Below, one piece after another: positions 47,800-55,501 of a stretch of 64,000 nucleotides of DNA. The DNA comes from Oerskovia enterophila. Lineage in GTDB: Bacteria; Actinomycetota; Actinomycetes; Actinomycetales; Cellulomonadaceae. The notes below the pieces were generated by a model. The model made no database searches. It was not told where the DNA came from and saw nothing but the letters and a program-made list of their open reading frames with translations. The stretch lies in contig NZ_MAQA01000005.1 in the NCBI RefSeq assembly GCF_001692445.1, positions 62,001-126,000 on the forward strand, written 5' to 3'. Each line of letters begins with the position of its first letter. The stretch's first letter is position 1. The position numbers were made by a program, and so were the translations under genes.

Positions 47800-48600
47800 T
47801 CAGAGATCCACGCGCTCGCTCGTCCGCAGGCGGGAGAGCCGCTCGGGGTCCTGGTCGAGGACCGTGGTCAGAGCGGGAGAGAGGACGACCACCGAACCGT
47901 CGACGGCCAGGACCTGCATCGTCCGCCGCAGAAGCCGGGAGGCGGCGCCCTCCTGGACGAGGACACGCGCCCCCGGGGCGACGTCGTCGCCGAGCCGGGT
48001 CGCCCAGGTGACCAGCTCGCCGTGGGATACGGCTCCCGGCTCGAGGGCGACGGCTTCCGGGTCGACCTCCTCGACCCAGCCGATCTGGTCGCCGTAGGTC
48101 ATGACGGCCGAGCCCGCGTCGATGGCACCGGCAGGGAGGTCGCCGTCGAACCGACGGGCGAGCGCGGGGAGCGGCACGGCGACGACGGGCGCACGCGTCC
48201 CCGTCCAGGCCGCCGGCCGGGACGTCACGACGACGTCGACGTCGCGCGCGAGCTCGGGGAGCGCGGGCACCCCGGCCCCCTCCTCCTGCTCGACGACGCC
48301 GCTCGCCGCGGTGTCCGGCAGGAGGACGAGCGTGGCACCCGTCCTCCACGCGGCGAGGCCCCAGACAATCGCCCGCCAATGCGGGGGCAGGTCGAGCAGG
48401 ACTCGTGTCCCCGGGGCGGCGTCGAATTCTTCGACGAGGAGGTTGACGGTTTTGTTGATCCAGTTGTGCAGGACCGCTCCCGAAAGCTCTACGCGCTCGC
48501 CGTCGTCGCCGTACCAGGTGACACGGGGGCGCCCAGGGTCTCGGATGATGAGACGTTGCAGGTCAGCGACGTGAGCGACGGGTGCTGGGGAGAGGGCCAT
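47800..48600 (-). CDS. TIGR03089-family protein (AMP-binding-like, truncated)
   Basis: A 266-residue protein resembling the N-terminal part of AMP-dependent acyl/aryl ligases: VTWYGDDGERVELSGAVLHN, LLDLPPHWRAIVWGLAAWR and VMTYGDQIGW. It lacks the large ATP-binding C-domain of true ligases, so catalysis is doubtful. TIGR03089 proteins lie next to the WbbL/LCP/WhiB2 genes in mycobacteria; their function is unknown. The ATG at 48600 has a TAGGCT hexamer 13 nt upstream and no ribosome site. Confidence 0.82.
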   Translation of the reverse strand: MALSPAPVAHVADLQRLIIRDPGRPRVTWYGDDGERVELSGAVLHNWINKTVNLLVEEFDAAPGTRVLLDLPPHWRAIVWGLAAWRTGATLVLLPDTAASGVVEQEEGAGVPALPELARDVDVVVTSRPAAWTGTRAPVVAVPLPALARRFDGDLPAGAIDAGSAVMTYGDQIGWVEEVDPEAVALEPGAVSHGELVTWATRLGDDVAPGARVLVQEGAASRLLRRTMQVLAVDGSVVVLSPALTTVLDQDPERLSRLRTSERVDL

Positions 48601-48607
48601 GGAGTCC

Positions 48608-48613
48608 AGCCTA
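48608..48613 (-). promoter_or_regulatory. -10-like hexamer for the TIGR03089 gene
   Basis: TAGGCT on the minus strand starts 13 nt before the ATG at 48600, suggesting a leaderless transcript. Confidence 0.45.
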
Positions 48614-48682
48614 GGGTGCGGTCGTCGACGCGGCGGACTCCGTGATTTCACCCACGGGATCGGCTCGATAGCACATTTCGGC

Positions 48683-48711
48683 TTGACGGACGCGCATGAC
48701 ACGCGTGTAAT
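48683..48711 (+). promoter_or_regulatory. Promoter of the WhiB2-like gene
   Basis: TTGACG (48683-48688), a 17-bp spacer and TGTAAT (48706-48711) make the most canonical sigma-70-type promoter in the window. The start would fall at about 48718, right at the ATG at 48719. Confidence 0.7.
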
Positions 48712-48718
48712 TTCCCTA

Positions 48719-49084
48719 ATGCAGTTTCCAAAGAACGGCATGAAGGGGCGCATCATGTGGAACGTGCTGGGCGAGGACCAAGGGGCATTCCCCTCGGATG
48801 CAGGTCGGACGATCGAGACGGTAGCCCCTGTGCTGCCGCTCTTCGGTCAGGTGGTGGACGACACGCTCATGGGGTGGCAGGAGCGTGCTCTGTGCGCACA
48901 GACGGACCCCGAGGCGTTCTTCCCGGAGAAGGGCGGCTCGACCCGCGAGGCGAAGAAGGTCTGCACGGGGTGCGAGGTGCGGTCCGAGTGCCTCGAGTAC
49001 GCGCTCGAGCACGACGAGCGGTTCGGTATCTGGGGCGGTCTCTCCGAGCGTGAGCGCCGCAAGCTGAAGCGTCGGGTGGTCTGA
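48719..49084 (+). CDS. whiB2: WhiB-family [Fe-S] regulator (WhiB2/WhmD-like)
   Basis: A 121-residue (or shorter) regulator. The four cluster-binding cysteines are Cys59, Cys82, Cys85 and Cys91, spaced C-x22-C-x2-C-x5-C. The GIWGG turn (103-107) and basic C-terminal helix follow. WhiB2/WhmD controls septation in actinobacteria and binds sigma factor. Start choice: ATG 48719 is leaderless to the promoter above; ATG 48755 (MWNVLGED) has AAGGGG at 8 nt spacing and may be the main start. It is transcribed away from the TIGR03089 gene. Confidence 0.93.
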   Translation: MQFPKNGMKGRIMWNVLGEDQGAFPSDAGRTIETVAPVLPLFGQVVDDTLMGWQERALCAQTDPEAFFPEKGGSTREAKKVCTGCEVRSECLEYALEHDERFGIWGGLSERERRKLKRRVV

Positions 49085-49232
49085 CCGGCACCCTGCCCGC
49101 ACAGCAGGTCCAGGGTCCGCGCGCCGTCGCACCGGGGCCTCAGCGCGGGGCGCCCCCGAGCGCTCCGGGTCCGCGACCTGCCGAGCCGAGGTCCCACGAT
49201 CCACGACGGACGCGGGTCATGATGACGGCAGG

Positions 49233-52200
49233 ATGACTTCTTCAGACACCACCACCGTGACCGGGCCCCTCTCTCAGCCGGGTGCAACGCAGCAGCGTGC
49301 ACGCGGCGTGGCGGCTGATGCCGCGGTGGCAGCAGCGGGCTCGTCCTCCGCGACGGTCACGGTCACTGCCGTGATCGTGACGCAGGGACACACGCGCTAC
49401 CTCCCAGAGACCCTCGACGCGGTCCGGGCGCAGTCGATCGCCCCCGACGCGGTGATCGTCGTCGACGTGGCCACGTCCCGGGCCATGAGCGAGTACCAGG
49501 AGCTGCACCTGGGCGGCGCGCGCTTCCTCGCGGCCCCGCACGCCCGGTCCTTCGGGCAGGCGGTCGACACGGCCCTCGCCTCGCGCGGCGAGGACGCACC
49601 TCCGACCTGGCTGTGGCTGCTCCACGACGACTCCCCTCCCGAGCCGGGCGCCCTGGCCGAGCAGCTGCGCGCCGTCGAGCACTCCGCCACGGTCGCGGTC
49701 GCAGGCGCCAAGCAGCGTCGATGGGACGCCGGCGGTGACGACGACGGGCTGCTCCTCGAGGTCGGCTTCACGATCTCCCCGCTGGGGCGTCGGATGACCG
49801 GCATCGACGAGCACGAGATCGACCAGGGCCAGCACGACGCACGGGAGGACGTCCTGGCGGTCGGGCTTGCCGGCGCGCTGGTGCGGACCTCGGTCTGGCT
49901 GGAGCTGGGCGGCACCGACCCCGAGCACGGGGTGTTCGGGGACGGCCTCGACCTGTGCCGCCGTGCACGCCTCGCCGGGCACCGGATCGTCGTCGTGCCT
50001 CGGGCGGTCGTGCGCCATGCGCAGGCCTCGCTCCTGGGGCTTCGACAGGAGGACCCGCGGGACGAGGAGCACGAAGCTCCCGTTCCCGACGTCGACGCGT
50101 CCTACGGTGCACGACGACGGAGCCTCCTGCACCAGCGGCTCGTCAGCGTCTCCGCTCCGATGCTCCTGCCGGCGGCTCTGGCGATGATCCTCTGGGCCCC
50201 CTTCCAGGCCATGTACCGCCTCGCGGTCAAGCGCCCGGGACAGGCTCGCGACGAGCTCCTGGCGCCGTTGTGGGCGGTCTTCCGCTTCCGGGCGCTCGCA
50301 CGTTCGCGCAGGAGGATCCGGCGGACGAGCGCGCTCCCGCGTCGTGCCCTGGCGCCGCTGCGGGGGACCTGGCGGGACGTGCTCGGGGAACGTCGGGACC
50401 ACCGCCTCGCGCACGCCGAGCTGAGCAGGACCGTCGAGGCTCCGACGGATCTCGAACGCGCCGAGCTGCGGGCCCTGGCCCGTCGTCGACGCACGATGCT
50501 CTCGGTGGTCGTGGTCGCCCTGCTCGGGGTGACCGCGGTCGTGTTCGGCCCGCTGCTCTCCGTGCTCGGCGCAGGGGGCCGGTTCGTCGGCGGGGCGCTC
50601 CTGCCCGCGCAGGGCCGTCTCGCCGAGACCTGGCAGGCGGCCACCGGAGGCTGGATCGCGGAGGGGATGGGGGCTGCAGGTCCGGCCGACCCGTTCACGA
50701 CTCTCCTGCTGTCGGCCTCGCTCCTCGGCGGAGGCGTTGCACAGCCTGTGATCGGCGTGCTCGTGGTGACGTCGTTCCTCGTCGCGGGGCTCGGAGCGTG
50801 GTTCGCCGCAGGTGGCGTCACGCGCTCGGTGTGGCTGCGTGCCTGGGCGACCGTGGTCTGGGTCGCGGCACCCTCGCTCGTGATCGCCCTCGGCGACGGC
50901 AGGCTGGGAGCCCTCGTCGCCCACGCCGCGCTTCCCTGGGTCGCCCTCGGGGTGCTGCGGGCGCTCGGCGTCCAGGCCCGCGACGAGGTCGCTCCCGCGC
51001 TCGTGAACAGGTCCGTGGTCGAGGTCGGCACGACGCCGACGGCCCCCCGCGTGGTCCGTACGGCCCGGCGCCGGCGCCAGGGATCCATCGGGGCGGCCGC
51101 CGCGGCGGCACTCGCGCTGCTCGTCGCGGTGTGCGGTGCACCCGTGCTGCTCCCGGTCGCCGCCCTCGCGCTGTCCGTCGTCGCCCTGGCAGCCGCACAG
51201 CACCGCAGGTACCTCCTCCTGGTGCTCCTCCCGTCGATCGTCCTGCTCGTCCCGTTCTGGTGGCGCGTCGTCACGACCTGGGACGACGGAGGATGGCGAC
51301 TCCTGTTCGCGGACCCGGGCGCCCCGGTGCAGGCCGTGGCCGCGCCCGCCTGGCAGCAGCTGCTCGGGCAGCCGGTCGAGGCCTCTGCCTGGTTCGACCT
51401 GGACGTCGGCGCCCTGGGGGAGGCCGCCCGCTGGGCGCCGCTCGCCACCGGTGTGCTCGTTGCCGCCCTCGCGCTCGTGGCGCTGTTCCGTCGGCGAGGA
51501 GCAGCGGTCGTGAGCGCCTGGTTCGTCGCCGTGCTCGGCCTCGTGACGGCCGCCGTGGCGGGCTCGGTGGAGGTCGCCGTCGGTGAGCACGGCGCGATCA
51601 CGGGGTGGCCCGGGGTCGGGGTCTCGGTGATCCTCCTGGCGCTCCTTGGCGCTGCGCTCCTCGGCGCACCGGCCCTGCGCCGCCCGGTCCGTCCGATCCC
51701 GACCGCCACCCCGCGGAGCCGAGCGCGTGCGGGATGGCGGGCCGCCGCCGTCGGGCTGCTGGCGCTCGTCGCGCTCGCTGTCCCCGCGGCGTCGCTCACC
51801 TCGTGGGTGCTGTCCGCGACCGAGCGGGTCGGCGCGGTCGGCGACCTGACCGTCACGACCGAACCTGTCGTGCCCAGGGTGGGCCAGCAGATGCAGGACT
51901 CCGAGCGCGAGGTGCGCGTGCTCTCGATCGAGCTGGGGCCCGGTGGGGTGCTCGAGTACGCGCTGCTCCGTGGCGACGGTCCGCAGATGATCGACTCGTC
52001 GAGCGTCGTCCACGTCCACGCCATGGGCGACCCGTCGTCCGCTCAAGGGCCCGTCCCTGACCTCGTCGCCGCCATGGCCTCCGGGAGCTCGTCCGACGCC
52101 GCCACCGGGCTCGCCGACCTGGCGGTCGGGGCGGTGCTGATCCCCGCCGAGCCGGCCCCCGACCCGACGACCGCACGTGAGCGCGCCGAGCTCGTGGCAC

Positions 52201-52676
52201 GCCTCGACATGGTGCCTGGCCTCGAGCGCGTGACAGAGGGGCAGTCGGGCGTCCTGTGGCGCGTCGCGCCGGGTCCGGCGGAGACCGACGCGCCCGCCTG
52301 GGCGCGCGTCGTGGACGCCCTCCCTGCGACCCCGGCCGCGGGGGAGGAGGCGAGCGAGGCGGTCTCCGTCGAGCGTCTCCTCCCGACCGACGACAAGACC
52401 GTGGCGACCCTGGTCGAGCCCGGTGCGCAGACGCGCGCCGTGGTGCTCGCCGAGACGGCCGACCCGGGGTGGACGGCCACGCTCGACGGCCGGAACCTCC
52501 CACGCGCCGAGGTCGACGGGCGCCAGGCTTTCCTGCTCGGCCCGGACGGCGGGTTCCTCAGCATCGAGCACGACCCCGCGCACCGGCTCCCGTGGCTCGT
52601 CGCCGCCGGGGTCACCCTGTTGATCTTCGTGCTCCTCGCCGTGCCGGTGGGACGTCGTCGGACCGGAACGAGGTAG
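49233..52676 (+). CDS. Large GT2 glycosyltransferase fused to a polytopic membrane module
   Basis: A 1147-residue protein. The N-terminal GT-A domain (about 45-280) has TVTAVIVTQGHTRYLPETL, LWLLHDDSPPEPGAL and acceptor-side residues in FGDGLDLCRRARLAGH. The following 650 residues contain about a dozen hydrophobic segments, then a large extracytoplasmic C-terminal region (about 860-1130) and a last helix. Proteins of this type sit beside WhiB2 and DUF5719 in related actinobacteria and are thought to act on wall or lipid-linked glycan. The exact reaction is unknown. The DUF5719 gene starts 5 nt downstream, so the two are coupled. Confidence 0.85.
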   Translation: MTSSDTTTVTGPLSQPGATQQRARGVAADAAVAAAGSSSATVTVTAVIVTQGHTRYLPETLDAVRAQSIAPDAVIVVDVATSRAMSEYQELHLGGARFLAAPHARSFGQAVDTALASRGEDAPPTWLWLLHDDSPPEPGALAEQLRAVEHSATVAVAGAKQRRWDAGGDDDGLLLEVGFTISPLGRRMTGIDEHEIDQGQHDAREDVLAVGLAGALVRTSVWLELGGTDPEHGVFGDGLDLCRRARLAGHRIVVVPRAVVRHAQASLLGLRQEDPRDEEHEAPVPDVDASYGARRRSLLHQRLVSVSAPMLLPAALAMILWAPFQAMYRLAVKRPGQARDELLAPLWAVFRFRALARSRRRIRRTSALPRRALAPLRGTWRDVLGERRDHRLAHAELSRTVEAPTDLERAELRALARRRRTMLSVVVVALLGVTAVVFGPLLSVLGAGGRFVGGALLPAQGRLAETWQAATGGWIAEGMGAAGPADPFTTLLLSASLLGGGVAQPVIGVLVVTSFLVAGLGAWFAAGGVTRSVWLRAWATVVWVAAPSLVIALGDGRLGALVAHAALPWVALGVLRALGVQARDEVAPALVNRSVVEVGTTPTAPRVVRTARRRRQGSIGAAAAAALALLVAVCGAPVLLPVAALALSVVALAAAQHRRYLLLVLLPSIVLLVPFWWRVVTTWDDGGWRLLFADPGAPVQAVAAPAWQQLLGQPVEASAWFDLDVGALGEAARWAPLATGVLVAALALVALFRRRGAAVVSAWFVAVLGLVTAAVAGSVEVAVGEHGAITGWPGVGVSVILLALLGAALLGAPALRRPVRPIPTATPRSRARAGWRAAAVGLLALVALAVPAASLTSWVLSATERVGAVGDLTVTTEPVVPRVGQQMQDSEREVRVLSIELGPGGVLEYALLRGDGPQMIDSSSVVHVHAMGDPSSAQGPVPDLVAAMASGSSSDAATGLADLAVGAVLIPAEPAPDPTTARERAELVARLDMVPGLERVTEGQSGVLWRVAPGPAETDAPAWARVVDALPATPAAGEEASEAVSVERLLPTDDKTVATLVEPGAQTRAVVLAETADPGWTATLDGRNLPRAEVDGRQAFLLGPDGGFLSIEHDPAHRLPWLVAAGVTLLIFVLLAVPVGRRRTGTR

Positions 52677-52681
52677 TACCT

Positions 52682-54439
52682 GTGACCACCAGACGCTCGC
52701 ACCCGCGCGCTGCCCTACGCCGGGTCGCGACCATCTCCACGGGCCTCGTGGCTGTCGCGCTCACGGGGGTCGTGGCCGCCGTCGGCGTTCCTCAGGGGTG
52801 GGGTGCCGCGCCGGGCGCGGTCTCGACCGACGTCGAGCAGATCGAGGCGTCGACGCCCGAGCGTGTGCTCGTGTGCCCCGCACCCGTGCGCCTCGCGGAC
52901 ACGGCGCAGGTGGGTGACGCGCAGTTCAGCGCGGCTCCCGTCGAGACCGCGACGGCCCTGCGCGCGGCGGTGGTCGGCGGTGCGGGGGCGGGCACGGCGA
53001 ACCCGGGGGACACGCCCGTGAACCTCACGGGCCTCGACGCGCTGGACGCCTCGCCGCTCGAGCAGGGCGACGGCGCCACGACGGTCTCGCTGGCCGACGT
53101 GACGGACAGCGAGGTGCTGCGCGTCGGTGCCGGGATGCCGGTCGACACCCGGGTCGCGGCGTCCGTGGGCTCGGTGACGGCAGCAGGGGACCTGCGCGGT
53201 CTCGCGGCGGCGAGCTGCTCGGTGCCGGACATCAGCCAGTGGCTCGTCGGGGGGAGCACCGAGGTCGGCAGCAGCGCGCAGCTCGTGCTCCAGAACCCCG
53301 GACGCACGCCCGCCACGGTGCGGTTGAGCGTCTGGGGGCCGGGCGGTCCCGTCGTCCTGAGCGGGGGCGGCCAGTACCTCGTCCCGCCCGGCGAGGAGGT
53401 CGTGACCCTCGTCGAGGCGGTCGCGCCCGAGCAGCGCCGTCTGGCCGTGCACGTCGAGTCCACGGGCGGCACGGTCGCCGCCTACCTGCAGCACGGCACC
53501 CTCGACGGCCTGGTGCCGGTCGGGGTCGACTTCGTGACCCCCGGGGCCGAGCCGACCACGGCGCTCGCGCTCGGCGTCACGAGCGCGGGCGAGTCCGTCG
53601 AGGATCCCTTGGCGCCCCAGCTGCGTCTGCTCGCTCCGGGGACCGAGGCGGGGACCGCGACCGTGACGGTCTACGGCACCGACGGGCGGGTGCGGTTGCG
53701 AGGCGGCGAGGAGCAGGACCTCACCCCCGGTGCGGTCACGGACGTGGCGCTCGGCGGGCTGCCCGCAGGGGACTACACCGTCGTGGTGGACTCGACCGTG
53801 CCGGTCGTGGCCGGCGCGTTCCAGGCGCGCGCGGGAGACCCGGTCCCCGACTCGCTCGACGACACGCCGCAGGTCGACCGTGCGTGGGTCGCGGCGACCG
53901 CGCTCGACCCGGCACCGGCGGCGTCGTCGGCCGCGGAGGACGCGTCCGGGGCGGCCGGGACGATCGAGCCCACCTCGGCCCGGACGACCGACCGCGGGAC
54001 CGTGACGCTGGTCCCTGGCACCAGCAGCATCGTGCGCGTCGGGGCAGTGCCCTCGACGCCCCCGGAGCGCGGCGAGGACGCAGCCCCGACCGGGACGTTC
54101 AGCGGGACGCTGCGCGCCTACGGGGCCGACGGCACCCTGCTCGGCGAGACCGCTCTCGCGGTCGAGGCGGGGACGACGGTCGGCCTGGACGCGCTCGAGC
54201 TCGGCGGCGGGAACGAGCCTGCGGTCCTCACGCTCGACGCGAGCGAGACGTCCGGCGGGGCCACGCAGCAAGGCCCGGTGCCCGTGTGGTCGGTGCTCGC
54301 GAGCGCGGGTGCTCCCGTGGCCGGCGCGGCCGAGGGAGCGCCCGGCTCGTTGCTGTCGGTGCTCGTCCCGGTGCCGCCCGCGTCGAGCCAGGGCACGGTC
54401 GCGGTCCGCGCCACCAGCACCGCGGGCCTGCCTGACTGA
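52682..54439 (+). CDS. DUF5719 secreted or membrane-anchored protein
   Basis: A 585-residue protein with an N-terminal hydrophobic segment (about 20-40) and a large extracellular beta-rich portion of repeated modules of about 110-130 residues (e.g. STEVGSSAQLVLQNPGRTP). It belongs to DUF5719 by pattern and position. Function is unknown; linkage to the 1147-residue glycosyltransferase suggests it is its extracytoplasmic partner. The chosen GTG follows a weak ribosome site. Confidence 0.78.
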   Translation: MTTRRSHPRAALRRVATISTGLVAVALTGVVAAVGVPQGWGAAPGAVSTDVEQIEASTPERVLVCPAPVRLADTAQVGDAQFSAAPVETATALRAAVVGGAGAGTANPGDTPVNLTGLDALDASPLEQGDGATTVSLADVTDSEVLRVGAGMPVDTRVAASVGSVTAAGDLRGLAAASCSVPDISQWLVGGSTEVGSSAQLVLQNPGRTPATVRLSVWGPGGPVVLSGGGQYLVPPGEEVVTLVEAVAPEQRRLAVHVESTGGTVAAYLQHGTLDGLVPVGVDFVTPGAEPTTALALGVTSAGESVEDPLAPQLRLLAPGTEAGTATVTVYGTDGRVRLRGGEEQDLTPGAVTDVALGGLPAGDYTVVVDSTVPVVAGAFQARAGDPVPDSLDDTPQVDRAWVAATALDPAPAASSAAEDASGAAGTIEPTSARTTDRGTVTLVPGTSSIVRVGAVPSTPPERGEDAAPTGTFSGTLRAYGADGTLLGETALAVEAGTTVGLDALELGGGNEPAVLTLDASETSGGATQQGPVPVWSVLASAGAPVAGAAEGAPGSLLSVLVPVPPASSQGTVAVRATSTAGLPD

Positions 54440-54441
54440 CC

Positions 54442-55002
54442 TCAGTGCCCGCCCTGGTACCGCGGGTCGATCTCCTCGGGGGTCCGCGCGAGCATGTGCG
54501 CGACCTGCTCGACGACGACGTCACGCACCAGGTCAGCCGTGTCGTCGTCGTCGAACGCCCGGGACTCGATGGGGCGCCGGTAGACGACGATCCGGGCGGG
54601 CTGCCCGGAGTCGGCGGGGAAGTACCGGCCGAGCGGCACCCCGGCGTCCTCCCAGGGCGCGGGGTCGGAGGGCGGGACGTCCTCGACCGCGAACTCGGTG
54701 CCGTGCAGCTGCTTGGACCAGCTGCGCTCGAGCAGGGCGATCGTGGCGATCACGTGCGCGTCGAACTTCTCGCCGCGCGTGCGGTTCGCCGGTGCCGACG
54801 GCGGGAGCAGAGGGCCCCGGATCCCGCGACCGCGCCGGTCGCGGCGACGCGGGTGCGGCCCGGCGTCGTTGAGGTCGGGCCCGCGGGCCGGGATGCGCAG
54901 CGACGCCACGAGGGGTGCGGGCGCGTCGGGCGCGGCCCGCTCGGGGCGTCGACGGCGCCCGTGCGGGGTGGGGGAGGGGGAGGACGAGGGGTGGGCGGGC
55001 AC
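54442..55002 (-). CDS. Metallopeptidase-fold (zincin-like) protein, degenerate active site
   Basis: A 186-residue protein, the counterpart of the Rv3259 family in mycobacteria. In place of the HExxH zinc motif, the matching helix reads VVVEQVAHML, so the first His and catalytic Glu are lost (EQVAH). This suggests a structural or binding role, not peptidase activity. A disordered Pro/Arg-rich head of about 75 residues precedes the fold. The GTG at 55002 is preceded by TAGGCT at 13 nt. The gene is convergent with the DUF5719 gene, with only 2 bp between their ends, and divergent from DUF3499. Confidence 0.75.
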   Translation of the reverse strand: MPAHPSSSPSPTPHGRRRRPERAAPDAPAPLVASLRIPARGPDLNDAGPHPRRRDRRGRGIRGPLLPPSAPANRTRGEKFDAHVIATIALLERSWSKQLHGTEFAVEDVPPSDPAPWEDAGVPLGRYFPADSGQPARIVVYRRPIESRAFDDDDTADLVRDVVVEQVAHMLARTPEEIDPRYQGGH

Positions 55003-55009
55003 GTCTCCG

Positions 55010-55015
55010 AGCCTA
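55010..55015 (-). promoter_or_regulatory. -10-like hexamer for the metallopeptidase-fold gene
   Basis: TAGGCT on the minus strand starts 13 nt before the GTG at 55002. Confidence 0.45.
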
Positions 55016-55100
55016 GAGGACGGCTGCGTGCCGTGCCCGGGCCGACCGGTCGCGAGGACGGGGATCGGCGTGTATGGCATCGCGGCCATCGTGCAGGGCG

Positions 55101-55106
55101 TAGTGT
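55101..55106 (+). promoter_or_regulatory. -10-like hexamer for the DUF3499 gene
   Basis: TAGTGT starts 12 nt before the GTG at 55113; no ribosome site is present, so a leaderless transcript is likely. Confidence 0.5.
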
Positions 55107-55112
55107 CAGCGC

Positions 55113-55466
55113 GTGAGATCCGTCAGACAGTGCTCGCGCACCGCATGCACCCGTGCGTCGGTGGCGACCCTCACCTACGTCTACGCGGACTCGACCGCCG
55201 TGCTCGGGCCTCTGGCCCACATGGCCGAGCCCCACAGCTACGACCTCTGCGCCGAGCACGCCGAGCGGCTCACCGCCCCCCGTGGGTGGGAGGTCGTGCG
55301 GCTGACGCAGCACTTCGAGGAGACCGGGCCCAGCGACGACGACCTGTCCGCGCTGGCCGAGGCCGTCCGCGAGGCGGGGCGCACGCGTCGAGGCGCGGAG
55401 CCCGACGACGTCACGGAGGTCGGGCGTCGAGGTCACCTGCGGGTCCTGCGCGCCGAGGGCGACTGA
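55113..55466 (+). CDS. DUF3499 family protein
   Basis: A 117-residue soluble protein. Paired cysteines (RQCSRTAC near 6-13, and one in LCAEHAERL near 46) suggest a small zinc-ribbon fold. The remainder is charged. Members lie next to WhiB2 and the phosphomannomutase gene in actinobacteria (Rv3258c in M. tuberculosis) and have no known function. The frame starts at a GTG with a TAGTGT hexamer exactly 12 nt upstream. Confidence 0.85.
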   Translation: MRSVRQCSRTACTRASVATLTYVYADSTAVLGPLAHMAEPHSYDLCAEHAERLTAPRGWEVVRLTQHFEETGPSDDDLSALAEAVREAGRTRRGAEPDDVTEVGRRGHLRVLRAEGD

Positions 55467-55489
55467 ACGCAGGGTCCTGCCGTCCCGGC

Positions 55490-55495
55490 TAGGCT
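55490..55495 (+). promoter_or_regulatory. -10-like hexamer for the phosphomannomutase gene
   Basis: TAGGCT starts 12 nt before the GTG at 55502, which lacks a ribosome site. Confidence 0.5.
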
Positions 55496-55501
55496 GATCC
55501 G

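Noticed and set aside
49242-52583. Minus-strand open frame of about 1113 codons
   Set aside because: Antisense to the large glycosyltransferase; composition is His/Arg/Gly-rich and no motif is seen.
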